From contig OY720636.1 in assembly GCA_963169105.1 (NCBI GenBank), positions 67,196,123 through 67,260,122 on the forward strand: 64,000 nucleotides of DNA. The letters are read 5' to 3'. Numbering within the stretch: position 1 is the stretch's first letter; each line of letters opens with the position of its first letter. The notes beneath the pieces are model-generated. The model did no database searches. It was not told the DNA's origin and was given only the letters and a program-made list of their open reading frames with translations. The position numbers were made by a program, and so were the translations under genes. This DNA is from Ceriagrion tenellum. Its lineage: Eukaryota > Arthropoda > Insecta > Odonata > Coenagrionidae. Positions 31,290-42,680 of the stretch are shown here, one piece after another.

Positions 31290-31500
31290 GTAGAACGCTG
31301 TCATCCCTTTGGGTAGATGGGACCCCTTAGCTGAAGTGAAAGCAGCCCATCTAGGAGAAGGCAACTCCGATAGTAAACCCTGGCCCTCCAGGTAGGAGGT
31401 TTAAGCCACGGACCAACTCCTCGTGCTTAGGGAAAAAACATAAAATGTTTAAAAACCTACTAAGCCTCGGACTGGATGGAACTCAAGGAAATCACATAAG
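31290..31500 (+). mobile_element. Possible LINE 5' region
   Basis: 'ccatctaggagaaggcaact' and 'taagcctcggactggatgga' are of a kind I associate with 5' leaders of insect non-LTR elements. Orientation is opposite to the adjacent reverse transcriptase fragment, so the two do not form one intact insertion. The 122-codon frame that starts here shows no domain. Confidence 0.3.
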
Positions 31501-31671
31501 TTTGTTCCAAAAATCATTAGTAATCGATACAATTTTAGGCGCCTTGCTGATACGGTTTATTTTAAAAATGTTCTCTTATTTTCCCCTACGTATCATTATT
31601 GGTCCTTCTAACGCTAGCGGAGACCATTGGTATCGGAAAGCCAAACCCTACGAAGGAGTATCTCACCATAC

Positions 31672-32420
31672 ATCTACATCTACGTCATACCCTGCAAGCC
31701 ACCCAAAGGGTGTGTGGCAGGGGGTGCTTCCACACCAGGCATGCATTAATTTTACGGCAGAACACCGAAACTACATTGAAACCAGCGTACCACACACGCA
31801 AAGCGCCCATTAAAATCTACTAACCAAGAAACATTCTATCGTCAATCGTTCCAACATGCAAGGGGTACAAGACTACTATTACAGATTCAAAATCTCATGC
31901 ATAAATAAGAACATCAATATTTACATCATGCATAAATAAGAACGTAAAAAATATGAAGAAAGAGATCTACAGTCTAGCTAATCTCACTATTTGCACTATT
32001 CACGACGACGATCATAGCTGTTATGGTCCCGAATGGTACGCGGAAAAAATGGCATTTTATACCTATCGCTTCTACAATCTAGCTCCCTAATTTATTAGCG
32101 CGATCTAATCTGCCGTAGTACGAGGGGGTTAATAGTATGTTTTTCACGTCGTCAGAAACGAGTTTTTCCTGAAATTTAGTTAGTAGGTTAAGCCTATAAT
32201 TTAATCCACGCTGTGATAGCGATTCCCATCCCAATTCTTCGAGCAATCCGGACACACTGGCAAACTTATCATAGCATCGTTTTATAAATCTAGCTCCTCT
32301 TCGCTGCACGCGATCTAATTCCGATATAAATCCCGCTTTATATGGATCCCATACACTGGCAGCATATTCCAGATGAGGCCTAACGATTGAAAATACCATA
32401 ATACCACAGCGCGGTCGTAG
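31672..32420 (-). pseudogene. CR1/L2-like LINE, C-terminal polymerase and 3' end
   Basis: The minus-strand frame 32399-32079 (106 codons) encodes IVRPHLEYAASVWDPY, ELDRVQRRGARFIK and LEELGWESLSQR, the conserved thumb and tail of CR1/Jockey-type reverse transcriptases. The 3' region runs to about 31672 and ends in complement of 'gacgtagatgtagatgta', the ATGTAG tail seen on LINE-G copies. It is 5'-truncated, as most LINE insertions are. Confidence 0.85.
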
Positions 32421-32749
32421 AAAGGTCCTCTGAAGAGATTCTTGGTCACGGACTAAAGGTAGTGGTAGCCATCTCCGTATACGTACGGATTTGCTAAAAA
32501 CTTTTCATACCAGTACTCATTCGTAATATATGTATATTGATAGAATTGAAAAAATTGCATTTTATCGATTAGTTTTTTTGGCAATTTATTGCAATTAAAA
32601 CACGTAGCCTTATGGCACTTGACACATAATTCGCTATTATTCGATGAAATATAAACTTATTTTCTTCCAAACGCGAAAAAAAACCCGTGTCATATTATAA
32701 TGATGTTTTCTCATAATTATCTATATATACACTTAAATATTACCCAGCC

Positions 32750-33115
32750 AGCTTTCACATGGGCGTGTGGCAGGGATTGTTAGGGAACCAGCTGTGTAAA
32801 GACGTAAGGGAGAAGGTTTTGGGAGGTGAAATGGTGACTATTATGGAAGTATGTTTTGTGGAGATCAGCTTTTATTGTGGTCGCTAATTGTGTGCGGTAA
32901 GGAAAAATTTTTGTAACTATCTGTCAGGCAATGTATCTCTCTTATTTTATCGCTTCTGTCAGACCTAGAGATGTAGTGAGGTGTCATGATAATATTCTCT
33001 GTGTCGCTCTGAAACAAACCAGTTCAGAATTTCTGCAGCAGGCTAAGTCTAGCGTGCAGCCTCCGAGTCTCTAGAGTCTCTCATTTTAATTACTCTAAAA
33101 GTTGCGAAACACAAA
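32750..33115 (-). mobile_element. LINE-G copy 2, inserted in R3
   Basis: The minus strand matches LINE-G from the 'gagactcggaggctgcacg' block (33060-33080) to the GC-rich end near 32755. It is flanked on both sides by related sequence, 'aattatc...tattaccc', compatible with a target-site duplication of roughly 20 bp. Confidence 0.75.
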
Positions 33116-33399
33116 TTATCATGGTATTACCCTGAATAAACAACACGTATTTACGCGCGACTTCACTTAACTTTCAATTTCCGCGCCGAAAACCCCAAGT
33201 CATAACAACGCTTTAAACGAGACGATGATTTGAAAATATAACTCTTGCTCTAAATTGCTTGTTGCTTATCAAAATGACTTATAAATTTCACGCTACGGGA
33301 TGAAAATACCTTGAAAACCCTATGTTAGGGAAAGCTCAGCAAATTCGTAAAAAAATATCGCGCTAAGCAATACATTTATCAATAAAAATGTAGGGAACT

Positions 33400-34070
33400 A
33401 AAAGTCAACAAAAAGAAAACTGAAGTAATGAAAGTGGAGGTAAAGCAAGATTTGAATATTTATGTGGATGGAGAACATCTGGAGCAGGTAAAACGATTCA
33501 AGTACCTGGGAACTGAAGTGACGGAGGATTGGAATAGTGAAATGGAGATAAGAACAAGAATTTATATGGCTAAGGAGGCATTTTGGAAGAAATAGGCTAT
33601 ACTAACTAGTAAAATGGAGCTGGAACTGAAGAAGAGAATCATCAAGTGTTTTGTTTTTGGAGTGTGTTTTTGTATGGTGGGGAAACGTGGAAGATGACAG
33701 ATAATGATAGAAAAAGGACAGAGAGTTTAGAAATGTAGATTTGGAGTAAAGTGCTCAACATCAAGTGGTCTGATAGGTTTAAGAATGAAGAGGTGTTGGA
33801 GAGAATAAAAGAAGGAAGAAAGCTCTTAAAGACCATTGAAGATAGGAAGAAGAGCTGGATGGGACATGTACTGAGAAAGAAATGTTTGTTACGAGATGTA
33901 CTGGAAGGAATGGTGGATGGAAACCACAAAAGAGGAAGAAAGAAAAGAAAGATGATTGATGAGACCTGAGGGATGGAGGGATTTACAGAGAATTGAAGAC
34001 GAGAGCAGAAAACAGAGAGAAATGGAGGCACCAAGGACATGCAAAAACAGACAACTAATGATGATGATGA
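33400..34070 (+). pseudogene. Non-LTR reverse transcriptase tail (LINE-R3), inserted in R3
   Basis: The plus strand opens with codons for VDGEHLEQVKRFKYLGTEVT, the late polymerase motif region, then ELKKRIIKCFVF, and later ERIKEGRKLLKTIEDRKKSW, MGHVLRKKC and GRKKRKM in another frame. It ends in 'aatgatgatgatgaaag', the simple tail of this class. At least two stops and a frameshift break it. Absence of this block from the R3 copy at 36.2 kb defines it as an insertion. Confidence 0.8.
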
Positions 34071-35089
34071 AAGTTAAGGCTCTTTTGATAAAAACCTACC
34101 AATAAACGAATGCAGTACCAAATTATAATTTTTGTTAACGTGCTCAAGGGTGTGTGTAGCATTACTGGAGTACGGGAGAAATGATCGTTAAGAACTGCAG
34201 TAAACATCCAGTCCCATAAACAGCGGTGCTTTCACTACAACACATCTAGTAACGATATCAAGAAAATCTTCTAGTCTGCCTTGTTGTTTTTTCACTCAGC
34301 AGCGAAGTCATCCTTGCGTTTTTAGCGGACAGAATGAGAGCTCTGCGATTAAAACTAGCAGCCTACTTTCACATGGGATTCACATTATTTTTTTTAAATT
34401 GAAAATTACCGCTTGAATGCGTGGTGAGTAATTCATGCCACACAAAAGAGGAAATGAAGTAAACCTTACCATTCATTATACTTCAATTGGCACAGATATA
34501 AGTAACATGAATGTGAAAATAAAACGAAAAAATTGGCGCGATAATAAAAATTTCCTGTGAGAATAAATGCATTTTTCAATTGCAAAACTACAGTCAGCTT
34601 TCTGTCCGTTTGATACCCTAAAGTATTCTCAATTCCTTTCAGAATTAAACATATAGGAATTCTATGGCTAGCATCAAAAACACAATGCAAGAGGCTTTAA
34701 AACTTTAATAACCTTGGCAATTTTAAGATGAGAAGTTTTAGTACTCGGAAAAAATCCCAAACTTTAAATTTTATAAGCAATTTTTTTATATTTTATATCA
34801 AGAATATGACGTGAAGAAGTTTGTAAACATCGATGAGAATTGAAAAAAAAACATGAGTTTGGTTGAATCTAAAATAATTCCCCAGAAAATACATATCGAA
34901 ACAGGTATTTGATAACTTTAAGAAAGTAATTTGTAACACTGTAGTGATTAGAACATCAATGCGTCAGTCGTTGGGGTAATAACATTATTATTTCACCAGA
35001 TAAATATCGTTCGTATCTCTGGATTAATCTGTAATCGGGATGGAGTTATATTTCATATACATAAAAATGCCTTTATTGCGTACACTTTA

Positions 35090-35580
35090 CCTACATTCGT
35101 GCGCGTGAATTGTTCTCATTTGCTTCAAAAGGTCTTTCCACCTTGGGGTGATTTATCCCGGCGTGGGATATTCTCGGATTCCGAGGCCATGCGCATCATA
35201 ACATCTCGCGAAGAGAAGGACGAAGTGGTTTAAGATTTTTAAATCTCGAATAAAAAGCCGTTGTGCAACCACAAGCGCTCACACGCAATACACACGTGCG
35301 AGATTATTTATGGCCTGTTAATTCGACATTAAAGCGTGATGAACACGGAAAACGTTTCGGGAGGTCAGAGGAGCGCAAGGTCTCCTGGTAAATTGGACAC
35401 ACTTTCTTCCCATAAATGTACAGGTAATTTTATCGTATCTTCTCGCCGTAGAAGATAAGGTCCTCAATGAAAGTGGTCGTTCCACGACCCGATTTAAAGA
35501 TCGTATTGGATCATTCGATGTTCGGCGTGCGCCGAAGAAAAGAAGCAGATTAGGCGAGCCTTGTCCACAGTATCACACGG
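35090..35580. other. Unassigned, moderately CpG-rich
   Basis: Contains 'gtgcgcgtgaattg', 'acacgtgcgag' and 'cgttccacgacccg'. No frame of note and no repeat detected. Confidence 0.2.
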
Positions 35581-35825
35581 GATGGCAGAGGTTTCTCATA
35601 CGGGAAACGTTTCTGATAATGATTTGAAAGATTTTTCATGACCAACGTGTAGATACTCAACAGTTCCTTCAATGGAGAAAATGGATAATATCAGGATGAT
35701 AACTACTTGCAGGTTTCCATTTCTGGTAACAATGAGAATATTTAGTTATCCTTGAGGAAAATTACATACTTTTGGTTTGGTAATTTTATTTTCTTTGGCG
35801 TGAAAATTTTCATACGGGTAATAAT

Positions 35826-36165
35826 TTTTAGCGCTTTAGGGTGGGAGCCGCTAGAGACTCGGAGGCTACGCGCTAGGCTTAGATTGCTTGAGCAATTGAG
35901 AATGGATATCTTTCAGAGCGACACGGAGAACATCATATTAGAACCACATAATATTTCCAGGTCCGACAGAATCGATAAATTAAGAGAGATATTTTGCCGA
36001 ACGGATAGGTTTGGGAATTTGTTTTCCCCCGAACAATTAAGGACTTTAATAAATGCTAGGCGGAACTTTTATTTTATTTTTTTTGTTGACGGCTGGTGTC
36101 CTAACACCCACAGCCACACTCCTTTTGAGGCTGCTTGCGGGGTATTATGTAGATGTAGATGTAAT
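35826..36165 (+). pseudogene. LINE-G copy 3, best-preserved 3' end
   Basis: It keeps a frame encoding LGWEPLETRRLRARLRLLE, FQSDTENIILEPH, SRSDRIDKLREIF and CRTDRFGNLF, the end of a CR1/L2-type reverse transcriptase. A short 3' untranslated region with 'gctggtgtcctaacaccc' follows, then the tail 'tgtagatgtagatgt'. This is the copy to use when comparing the others. It lies directly beside R3 copy 2. Confidence 0.85.
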
Positions 36166-36199
36166 TAGTCATACGGATGGATAAAAGCAGAGAAAATAG

Positions 36200-36790
36200 T
36201 TAGTTACCAAATTAGTTTCTTGGCGATTCAATGCTATTTTAACACGTAACCTTATCGACATATATATCGAAATAATTCGATGACCTAAGTGCAGAATTTT
36301 TTCTTAACACAAATAAACGTGTACCATATATTATGATGGTTCCTAATAATTATCTAGGCATTTTACCGAATAAAAAAACGCTTATTTTTGTACGATGATT
36401 TTTGCTTAAACTTCCAACTTCGCGAAGTAAACCCAAGTCATTACAAACCTTTAATCGAGAAGAAAATTTGAAAATATAATTCTTGAATAAACATGCTTGT
36501 TGCTTATTAACATGGCTAATAAATTTCACACCATCATCCGAAAACGCCTTCGGGATCCTAATTTTCAGCAATTTTGTGAAAAATATTGTACTAAGCGATG
36601 CATAAATAAATAAAAATCATGAGTATTTAATTTAAGGGACTTTGGATACAACGTAATAATAAACGGGTGTAATACCTACCAAATTATAATGTTAATAAAC
36701 GTGTGCCAGGGTGTGCGTAGTATAACTGGAGTACGGGAGAAAAGACCGTTAAGAACTGCACAAAAATTCAGTCTCAAATTAGGACTCCAG
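36200..36790 (+). repeat. Repeat R3, copy 2, uninterrupted
   Basis: Serves as the empty-site reference for the two LINE insertions in copy 1. AT-rich and noncoding as far as can be seen. Confidence 0.7.
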
Positions 36791-38860
36791 TCGTGTAAAT
36801 GTGTAAAGAAAAACGTTGTGGAATATGAAATGGTAAAGTATATTATGAGTCTGCTTTATGTCAATCATGCAAGTGTAGGTACGTTAATTAGGCGCATGGT
36901 GTTGCCAGATGGGACAGGGACGTCTTTTAATAGTACTGAAATTACTTTAGTAATGAATATTATTTCCTAATCCCCAATCTCGTAAATTGTGTGCTACAAC
37001 AGAACATATTACAACCATCCAACTTTGGATACGCATCGAATTCATCTAGGATAGCCAGCGTAGGATAGTCAGCGACAAAATTCCATCTATCCCCGTCTTC
37101 TTCCTCATTTAAAAGTTTTCTCGTACCTCCTTTCCACGCGAATCGATAAATTCAAATAGGAAGCCATCAGAATGAAGTCAAGATCGCTATCGGCGACAGA
37201 TAATTTGAATAAAAAAAAAAAGATATTTAAAATTCCCCGCGCCGTCCTATTGTGTGCGACTGTTGAATACATCTAACCCGGCTCTTTTCTGACAAAGGGA
37301 AATTCGACTAAAACACTCAGAAGGCCAGGCAAATTTAAATATTCTACGAAATTCAAAAGAAAGGTTAAATTTTTGGTGCTCCCCATGATAAAATGAGGGG
37401 CTCAAAGGCCAGGCAGTTGTATAAAGCTAGAAACCTTGGAGAGGTCTGAGGGTAGATAATCTTCAAGGTAATACTGAATAGGGCCCACATTGTAGGCCGT
37501 TCTCCCACGAGTGGCATGAAGTTGATTCGCGGTCGGTGATAATTTAGCGGATTAAGTTGGCTACGGATTTACTATAACAGTCAAGACAAATACCAAGTTT
37601 AAAATAGTTTTATTCATTCACTTAAACTAATGATGATTTTGCTGAAGAATTGGGTTACCTTTTGAGAATTAAAATTAAAATACAAAATATTCAGGTTTTT
37701 TCACGAATATAATTTTAATGGCCACATTTGTCCAGCCTCACGAGCGACTGCAGCGCCATTTGTACAGAACTACCACATTGTGACTTCAATTACGGTGTAT
37801 ACTTCCTCAGAATATATTCGTATTTTAACTCGAGAGAATTTCACTGTGGTGCACTTAAACAGGGGAAAATAAGTACTCGGTAAGCCTCCACGAAAGCAAG
37901 TCAAAATCAGTCTTTTTTAATTTCGCTTTGGTAACTAAACATGCTATTGTGGCAAGTAAGGATGCCTCTGATCGAAAACATTTCGAGGAAATATTATCTC
38001 AAAAACCTCGCTTCTTCTACTTGCCAATACTAGAAGATGAAGCCAGTCCATCATCAACATTAACCCTTATTTTCTTATAACGCTTGCGGGCGCACAAATT
38101 TTGCAATTTTTCCTTGTTTTCCATAGATAACTTACTAGAAATCTGCATTCGGGTTACTAGAAATCAGCATTTAATCAATGCGTATATCGATATTTATTTG
38201 AATTAAAAATCATCCGAATTCCCTCCGAAAATTATTGTAATATCTAGTAAAATACATGACACTTAATAACCAATGTACGTTTCTAGTGTTATTTGCCTTA
38301 CATTTCAAACAGATGTATGATATTCTTGCTTCACATCCGCTAAATCGTCCATTGCGTCGTGATATCCATAGAAAAGCAAGGGAAGAGCAGGGTTGAACCA
38401 TATAATTGTTATTTCGGTAATAGGCATCTGTTTGATAACGTAGTGTCCTCTCCATACACCGCATTGTTTGGACCACAGTCTAGCAAAATAGAATCGCGAC
38501 TACAATTGCAGTAAATTTGCAGCTCGGAGTTCAGTAGCGCCGTGCGGTGGCGAGCAATTTACAACTAATTTCAAATCGTTACAAAAAACCTCCACTGTAC
38601 TGTTTTTCGAAAATATTAAGAGGTATCATTTTATCTCCATTTCCCAAGAGATGAGAGTTTCTAGAGGTGGATATTGCGGTGCGGTGATATAAAAGCATAT
38701 CTTGTGTTGAATGCGTCCGAAAAAATAACAATATCTTGGAGAAATGAAGTCATCTGCAGCAAAAATATAAGTGCTCAAATATTGCTGTTTTAAAGCAGGT
38801 GAATTTTATTCTGATACAACGAATAATCTCTGACAGATATCTTATTAATCCATACATTTC
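36790..38860. other. No recognised gene or element
   Basis: Two kilobases with only short frames. A minus-strand frame at 38210-38476 has two C-x2-C-like residues (YICLKCK) but no further support for a zinc-ribbon protein. Confidence 0.35.
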
Positions 38861-38865
38861 CATCC

Positions 38866-38920
38866 CATGCCCACATGGCCACATGCCCATGCCCACATGC
38901 CCACATGCTCATGCACACCC
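38866..38920 (+). repeat. CCCATG/CCACATG minisatellite
   Basis: Short tandem array of 'catgcccacatg'-type units, about 50 bp. Confidence 0.8.
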
Positions 38921-39079
38921 CAAAGGGCGGGTGTTAACTTTACTTGCTGGCAAGGTCGTTTAATGTCTATTGTGTTCTTCCTTTGATACAGGGTTTCGCA
39001 ACGTACAAAAATCCGCCATTAATGTGCTTATTTTTCTGTATTCTTCATAAGCATAGCATAGGTTGTTTGACGTTTCTAT

Positions 39080-39575
39080 TGATTTGGCAGAAATTTTGGG
39101 ACTCTAGTCATAAAGATTTTACCAAAAAAATTAATAAAATACAAAGGAAAGCAGCGCACACGTTTAAAACTGCTACGAGCGTACATATAGTGTCTCGCAA
39201 CTTTTATAGAGATTAAGGTTGGAGCCCATAGTGACTGAGGGCTATACGCTAACTTAGGTTGCTTGATAATTTCAGAACTGATGTTTTTCAGAGTGACACA
39301 GAGAATATTATCATGACTCCTCACTACATCTCTAGGTCTGACAGATCGATAAAATAAGAGAGATACACTGCCGAACAGATAGGTACAAAAACTCGCTCTT
39401 TCCGCGAACAATAAGCGACCACAATAAAAATTAAGCTCCACTAAATACACTCCTATAATTCATGTCACCATTTCATCTCCAAAAAACTTACACCTTTACA
39501 AGGCTGGTGACCTACCACCCCCTGCCACACGACCATGCGGCGGCTAGCGGGGTATTATGCAGGTGTAGAAATAGA
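39080..39575 (+). pseudogene. LINE-G copy 4
   Basis: It starts in the polymerase C-terminus with codons for KINKIQRKAAH, passes the 'cagagtgacacagagaatat' block and ends 'gcaggtgtagaaatag'. Frames are broken. Confidence 0.75.
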
Positions 39576-40574
39576 TTTTCTAATAGCACATTTATGGTGC
39601 CAACGTGATTGAAATGGTTGCGGAGACTTATATCGAAGGAAGAATACAATCGATATCAAACGACCTTGCTTGATGGCGGATATAAGTTCCACAAGCATCA
39701 GCTGCAGCTCAGTATCGTGAAATCAACGATAGTTGTGGCAACTATATATTATTATATTGTGGCTAGATCAAAGGGCCATGACAATACGTGTCAGTTTAAA
39801 GTATGGAACCCATTTTCGCGATATCCTATATGCGTAAATAGCCATTATATAAGGCCCCTTAAAGGTTTTTACTGTAGCAACAAAAACATTCTCACGACTC
39901 GGCCACTTTCGGGAGAATAAAGCTTCAATTCGCTCCATCTGCAGTTGGCCACGGTCACTTCCAGCAGATTTTTATCACGTGAGTGAATGGAAAAGGGGTT
40001 ACAAGTAAAGTAACCTTTGTGCTCAGTAATCCGGAAAAGGAAACACCCCGTTCCCACGGGATATCTACCAACACGCAGGTAGGAAAATTACGAATTTTTA
40101 TGCGTAAACTTGATATTTCAACTGAGATAATCACGAAAACATCACTTACTCGAGTAAGAGAAGTGGTAGTTAAACACGCGAAAAAAATAAACGAATTTTC
40201 TTGAAGGATTTTAACTCTTTTTCCAGCGTATGTCTCGTCCAAAACAAGGACATCAAACAATACGCAAAACCTTTGAGCTTATCGTGGTGACGATTGGTGA
40301 TTAAAGATCAATTCATTCATGTTATTTAATTGGAAAAAGCAACTGCGCAAATATTCAACAGAAACTGCTAGCAAAAAATACGTACAGAGAACGAGACTTG
40401 CGTAACGACAACCATACGTTCGTTAATTGGTTTCTCCATCACCTCTAAATCCGCTAAGATCTACTCTATTTTACTTGCTATGAACTTATGATCATGAGAA
40501 ATAGTGTATACATACCAAATTTAGTATTTGATGTTATGAAAAAATTCATGTCATGTGAAGTCTAAGTAAAATAA

Positions 40575-40964
40575 TTGTACCAAGAAAGACGACAAAAGGT
40601 AATTACGATCCCTCACGCAAGATATCGCAAACGCATTTTCGCAAGTAAATCAATATATTACACCGCTCACTTAAAAACACAATGGCACAGTTGCTTCGTT
40701 TCGATTGCATCTGACCATGGACTAAACACTGCCATTCAAAATAATTCAGAAATAAAATCAGAAATAAAAGAAAATTCAGAAATAAAAAATTTCACTCCTA
40801 AGCTGTTACACGTTTGTGACAAGGGGGGGAAGTTGGACTTCCTTGAAATTTTTGAAATTCTGTCATATCACAATGTGCAGGGCGAAAAACTACTCAATGA
40901 CATAATCCCTTCAACCGCCTCACCCTTGTTCTCTGTGCCAGTACCCTCACCTCCATCCCCGTAG
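40575..40964 (+). pseudogene. Penelope-like element C-terminal (GIY-YIG side) remnant
   Basis: A 129-codon open stretch. Near its end it reads LHVCDKGGKLDFLEIFEI followed by KLLND, which resembles the extreme C-terminus of Penelope-like polyproteins, where an aromatic/charged stretch with an invariant LE and a terminal LLND-type motif close the GIY-YIG endonuclease. An upstream HLK...SIASDHG segment fits too. A short duplicated 'SEIK' block has been inserted. The polymerase and GIY-YIG catalytic residues themselves are absent. About 160 bp downstream (41122-41145) lies 'cctgaaaaggccaaaaccgg', a decayed CTGA...AAAC core, where the terminal repeat of such an element would be. The call rests on motif memory, not alignment. 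Confidence 0.5.
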
Positions 40965-41825
40965 TCCTTGAACCTGGCGTCACCACCTGTTTGTTCCTTC
41001 CCCTGCAGTTTTGCCCAATCACCTCTCATTCCCCCCCCCTTTATTTCAGCCACCTCCCTCTCCTTGAGATCTCTTATATAATCTGTGCTGTCTTCGGGTA
41101 TTTTACTCTGTAATCTTAATAACGGCCTGAAAAGGCCAAAACCGGTTGATTTGTGTTTAAAATATATCGGTGGAAAAAACTGAGTGGTTTCATTTTTAAC
41201 ATAATTCAGAAATAGACTTCATGAGCGTTAGACAATATAATAACTTAGAACAAAATAATAGCATCCGTATTTTTCTACTCTTAATTTCAGGATAAGCATA
41301 AAACGTGGGTAAAATAAAGTATTTATTTACTTTTTGGAATAAGATAAAATTTTAAAATTAGTACTAGAACGAATTTGATAACCACACAAACAATTGGCCG
41401 TAACGGTAGCGAACAGAAAGGATAACCGCAATTGGCAGTTTACCGAATGTTTCTTCCACGAACGTTGCCACGGAACGAGAAATTTCTTAGAGGTAAAAGT
41501 AATCAATAGTTAAAAAAATACCCGTATCATCAATAGTCATCACAGTCTTCAGCCAAACGTATAGATGAGATATCCTACTTTCATTTGAAGGAATACACAC
41601 TTAGCCAACCTTTAGGTGACGGATTCAAAAAGACCTAGAAATTTTTGAGACTCGATCATGACATAATATTGGCTTCACATCATCGGGAAATTAAAAAAAA
41701 TACTAGTCAAAAGTTGATATTTTATGGATCTGAGGAGTCACTCATAAAATTTCTAGAGTTTAACAAAGTCGAGTCCTTTGAGAACCAGACAAGTTTGCTG
41801 GTCTCCACAAGGACCGGAAACTGTT

Positions 41826-42215
41826 AGAGGATTTAGGTGGGAGACCCTAGAGACTCGGAGGCTGCACGCTAGGCTTGGGCTGCTTGATAAATTCAGAACC
41901 TATATTTTTTCAGAGCGAGACAGAGAATATTATCATGACGCTTCACTGCATTTCTAGGTCTGACAGATACGATAAAATAAGAGAGATACTCTGCCGAACA
42001 GATAGGTACAAGAACTCGTTCTCTCTGAGCAGAATAATGGACCGTAATAAAAACTGAGCTCCTCTAAATGCATTCCCATAATACATATAACCATTTTACC
42101 TCCCAAAACATTATCCCTTACATTTTTTCATGGCTGGTGTCCTTACAGCCTTTGACACTCGCCCATGCGGCGAATCTCAGAGTGGTACGTAATATAATAT
42201 GTAGAAGTGAGGTCC
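41826..42215 (+). pseudogene. LINE-G copy 5
   Basis: It encodes remnants TLHCISRSDRYDKIREILCRTDRYKNSF in one frame (41929-42020) and keeps the 'gagactcggaggctgcacg' block. It ends near 'aatatgtagaagtg'. Orientation is as in copies 3, 4, 6 and 7. Confidence 0.8.
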
Positions 42216-42299
42216 TCCCGAAGCATTAAGTTGTAGTTGGTTTTTTTCGAAAGTTATTGCCATTATCTTTTTCGCATTTTGTGGTGAGAGGTTTAAAAG

Positions 42300-42465
42300 G
42301 AAATACCGCGACCACAATAGAAACTGAGCTCCTCCAAATAAACTCTCATGGAACATGTCACCATTTCACCTCCAAAGCTTTTACATATTAACTCGGCTGG
42401 TGACCTACCACCACCTGCCACATGCCCAAACGGCGGCTCGCGGGGTAGTATGTAGATGCAGAATC
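42300..42465 (+). mobile_element. LINE-G copy 6, 3' end only
   Basis: About 165 bp of the family's 3' untranslated region, from 'cgaccacaatagaaactgag' to 'tagtatgtagatgcag', a heavily 5'-truncated insertion 90 bp after copy 5. Confidence 0.75.
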
Positions 42466-42680
42466 CTTACAAATATGTAAAAATGTACTGGTCTCTGTCT
42501 GTCGCTCCATCACTCAAAGTCTACAGAACCGATTGAGCTAAATTTGGCATGTGGATAGAAAATATATCTGGTGGTAATGTAGGCTACATTGAAAATCCCT
42601 CAGGACCCCCACACCTGGAGCCCTGGAACACAAGGACCTGGAGGTCCTTGCTAAGCATTGCGTTCGGTCCAGTGGTTTAA
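42466..42680 (+). mobile_element. Possible element fragment
   Basis: 'tctctgtctgtcgctccat' followed by 'cagaaccgattgagctaaat' and 'tttggcatgtgg' is a sequence type that I have seen repeatedly in arthropod element ends, but I cannot name the family. Confidence 0.3.

Larger units (their letters stand above)
32550..34230 (+). repeat. Repeat R3, copy 1, split by two LINE insertions
   Basis: Segments 32560-32748, 33115-33400 and 34080-34230 match the continuous stretch 36200-36790 in order and orientation, for example 'gaaaatataa', 'cttgttgcttat', 'taaatttcac' and 'actggagtacgggagaaa'. The gaps are filled by LINE fragments. What R3 itself is remains unknown; it encodes no recognisable protein. 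Confidence 0.7.

Noticed and set aside
38210..38476. Possible piggyBac-like C-terminal zinc ribbon
   Set aside because: Only one C-x2-C pair (YICLKCK) is visible, the remaining cysteine/histidine pattern is missing and no transposon ends flank it.
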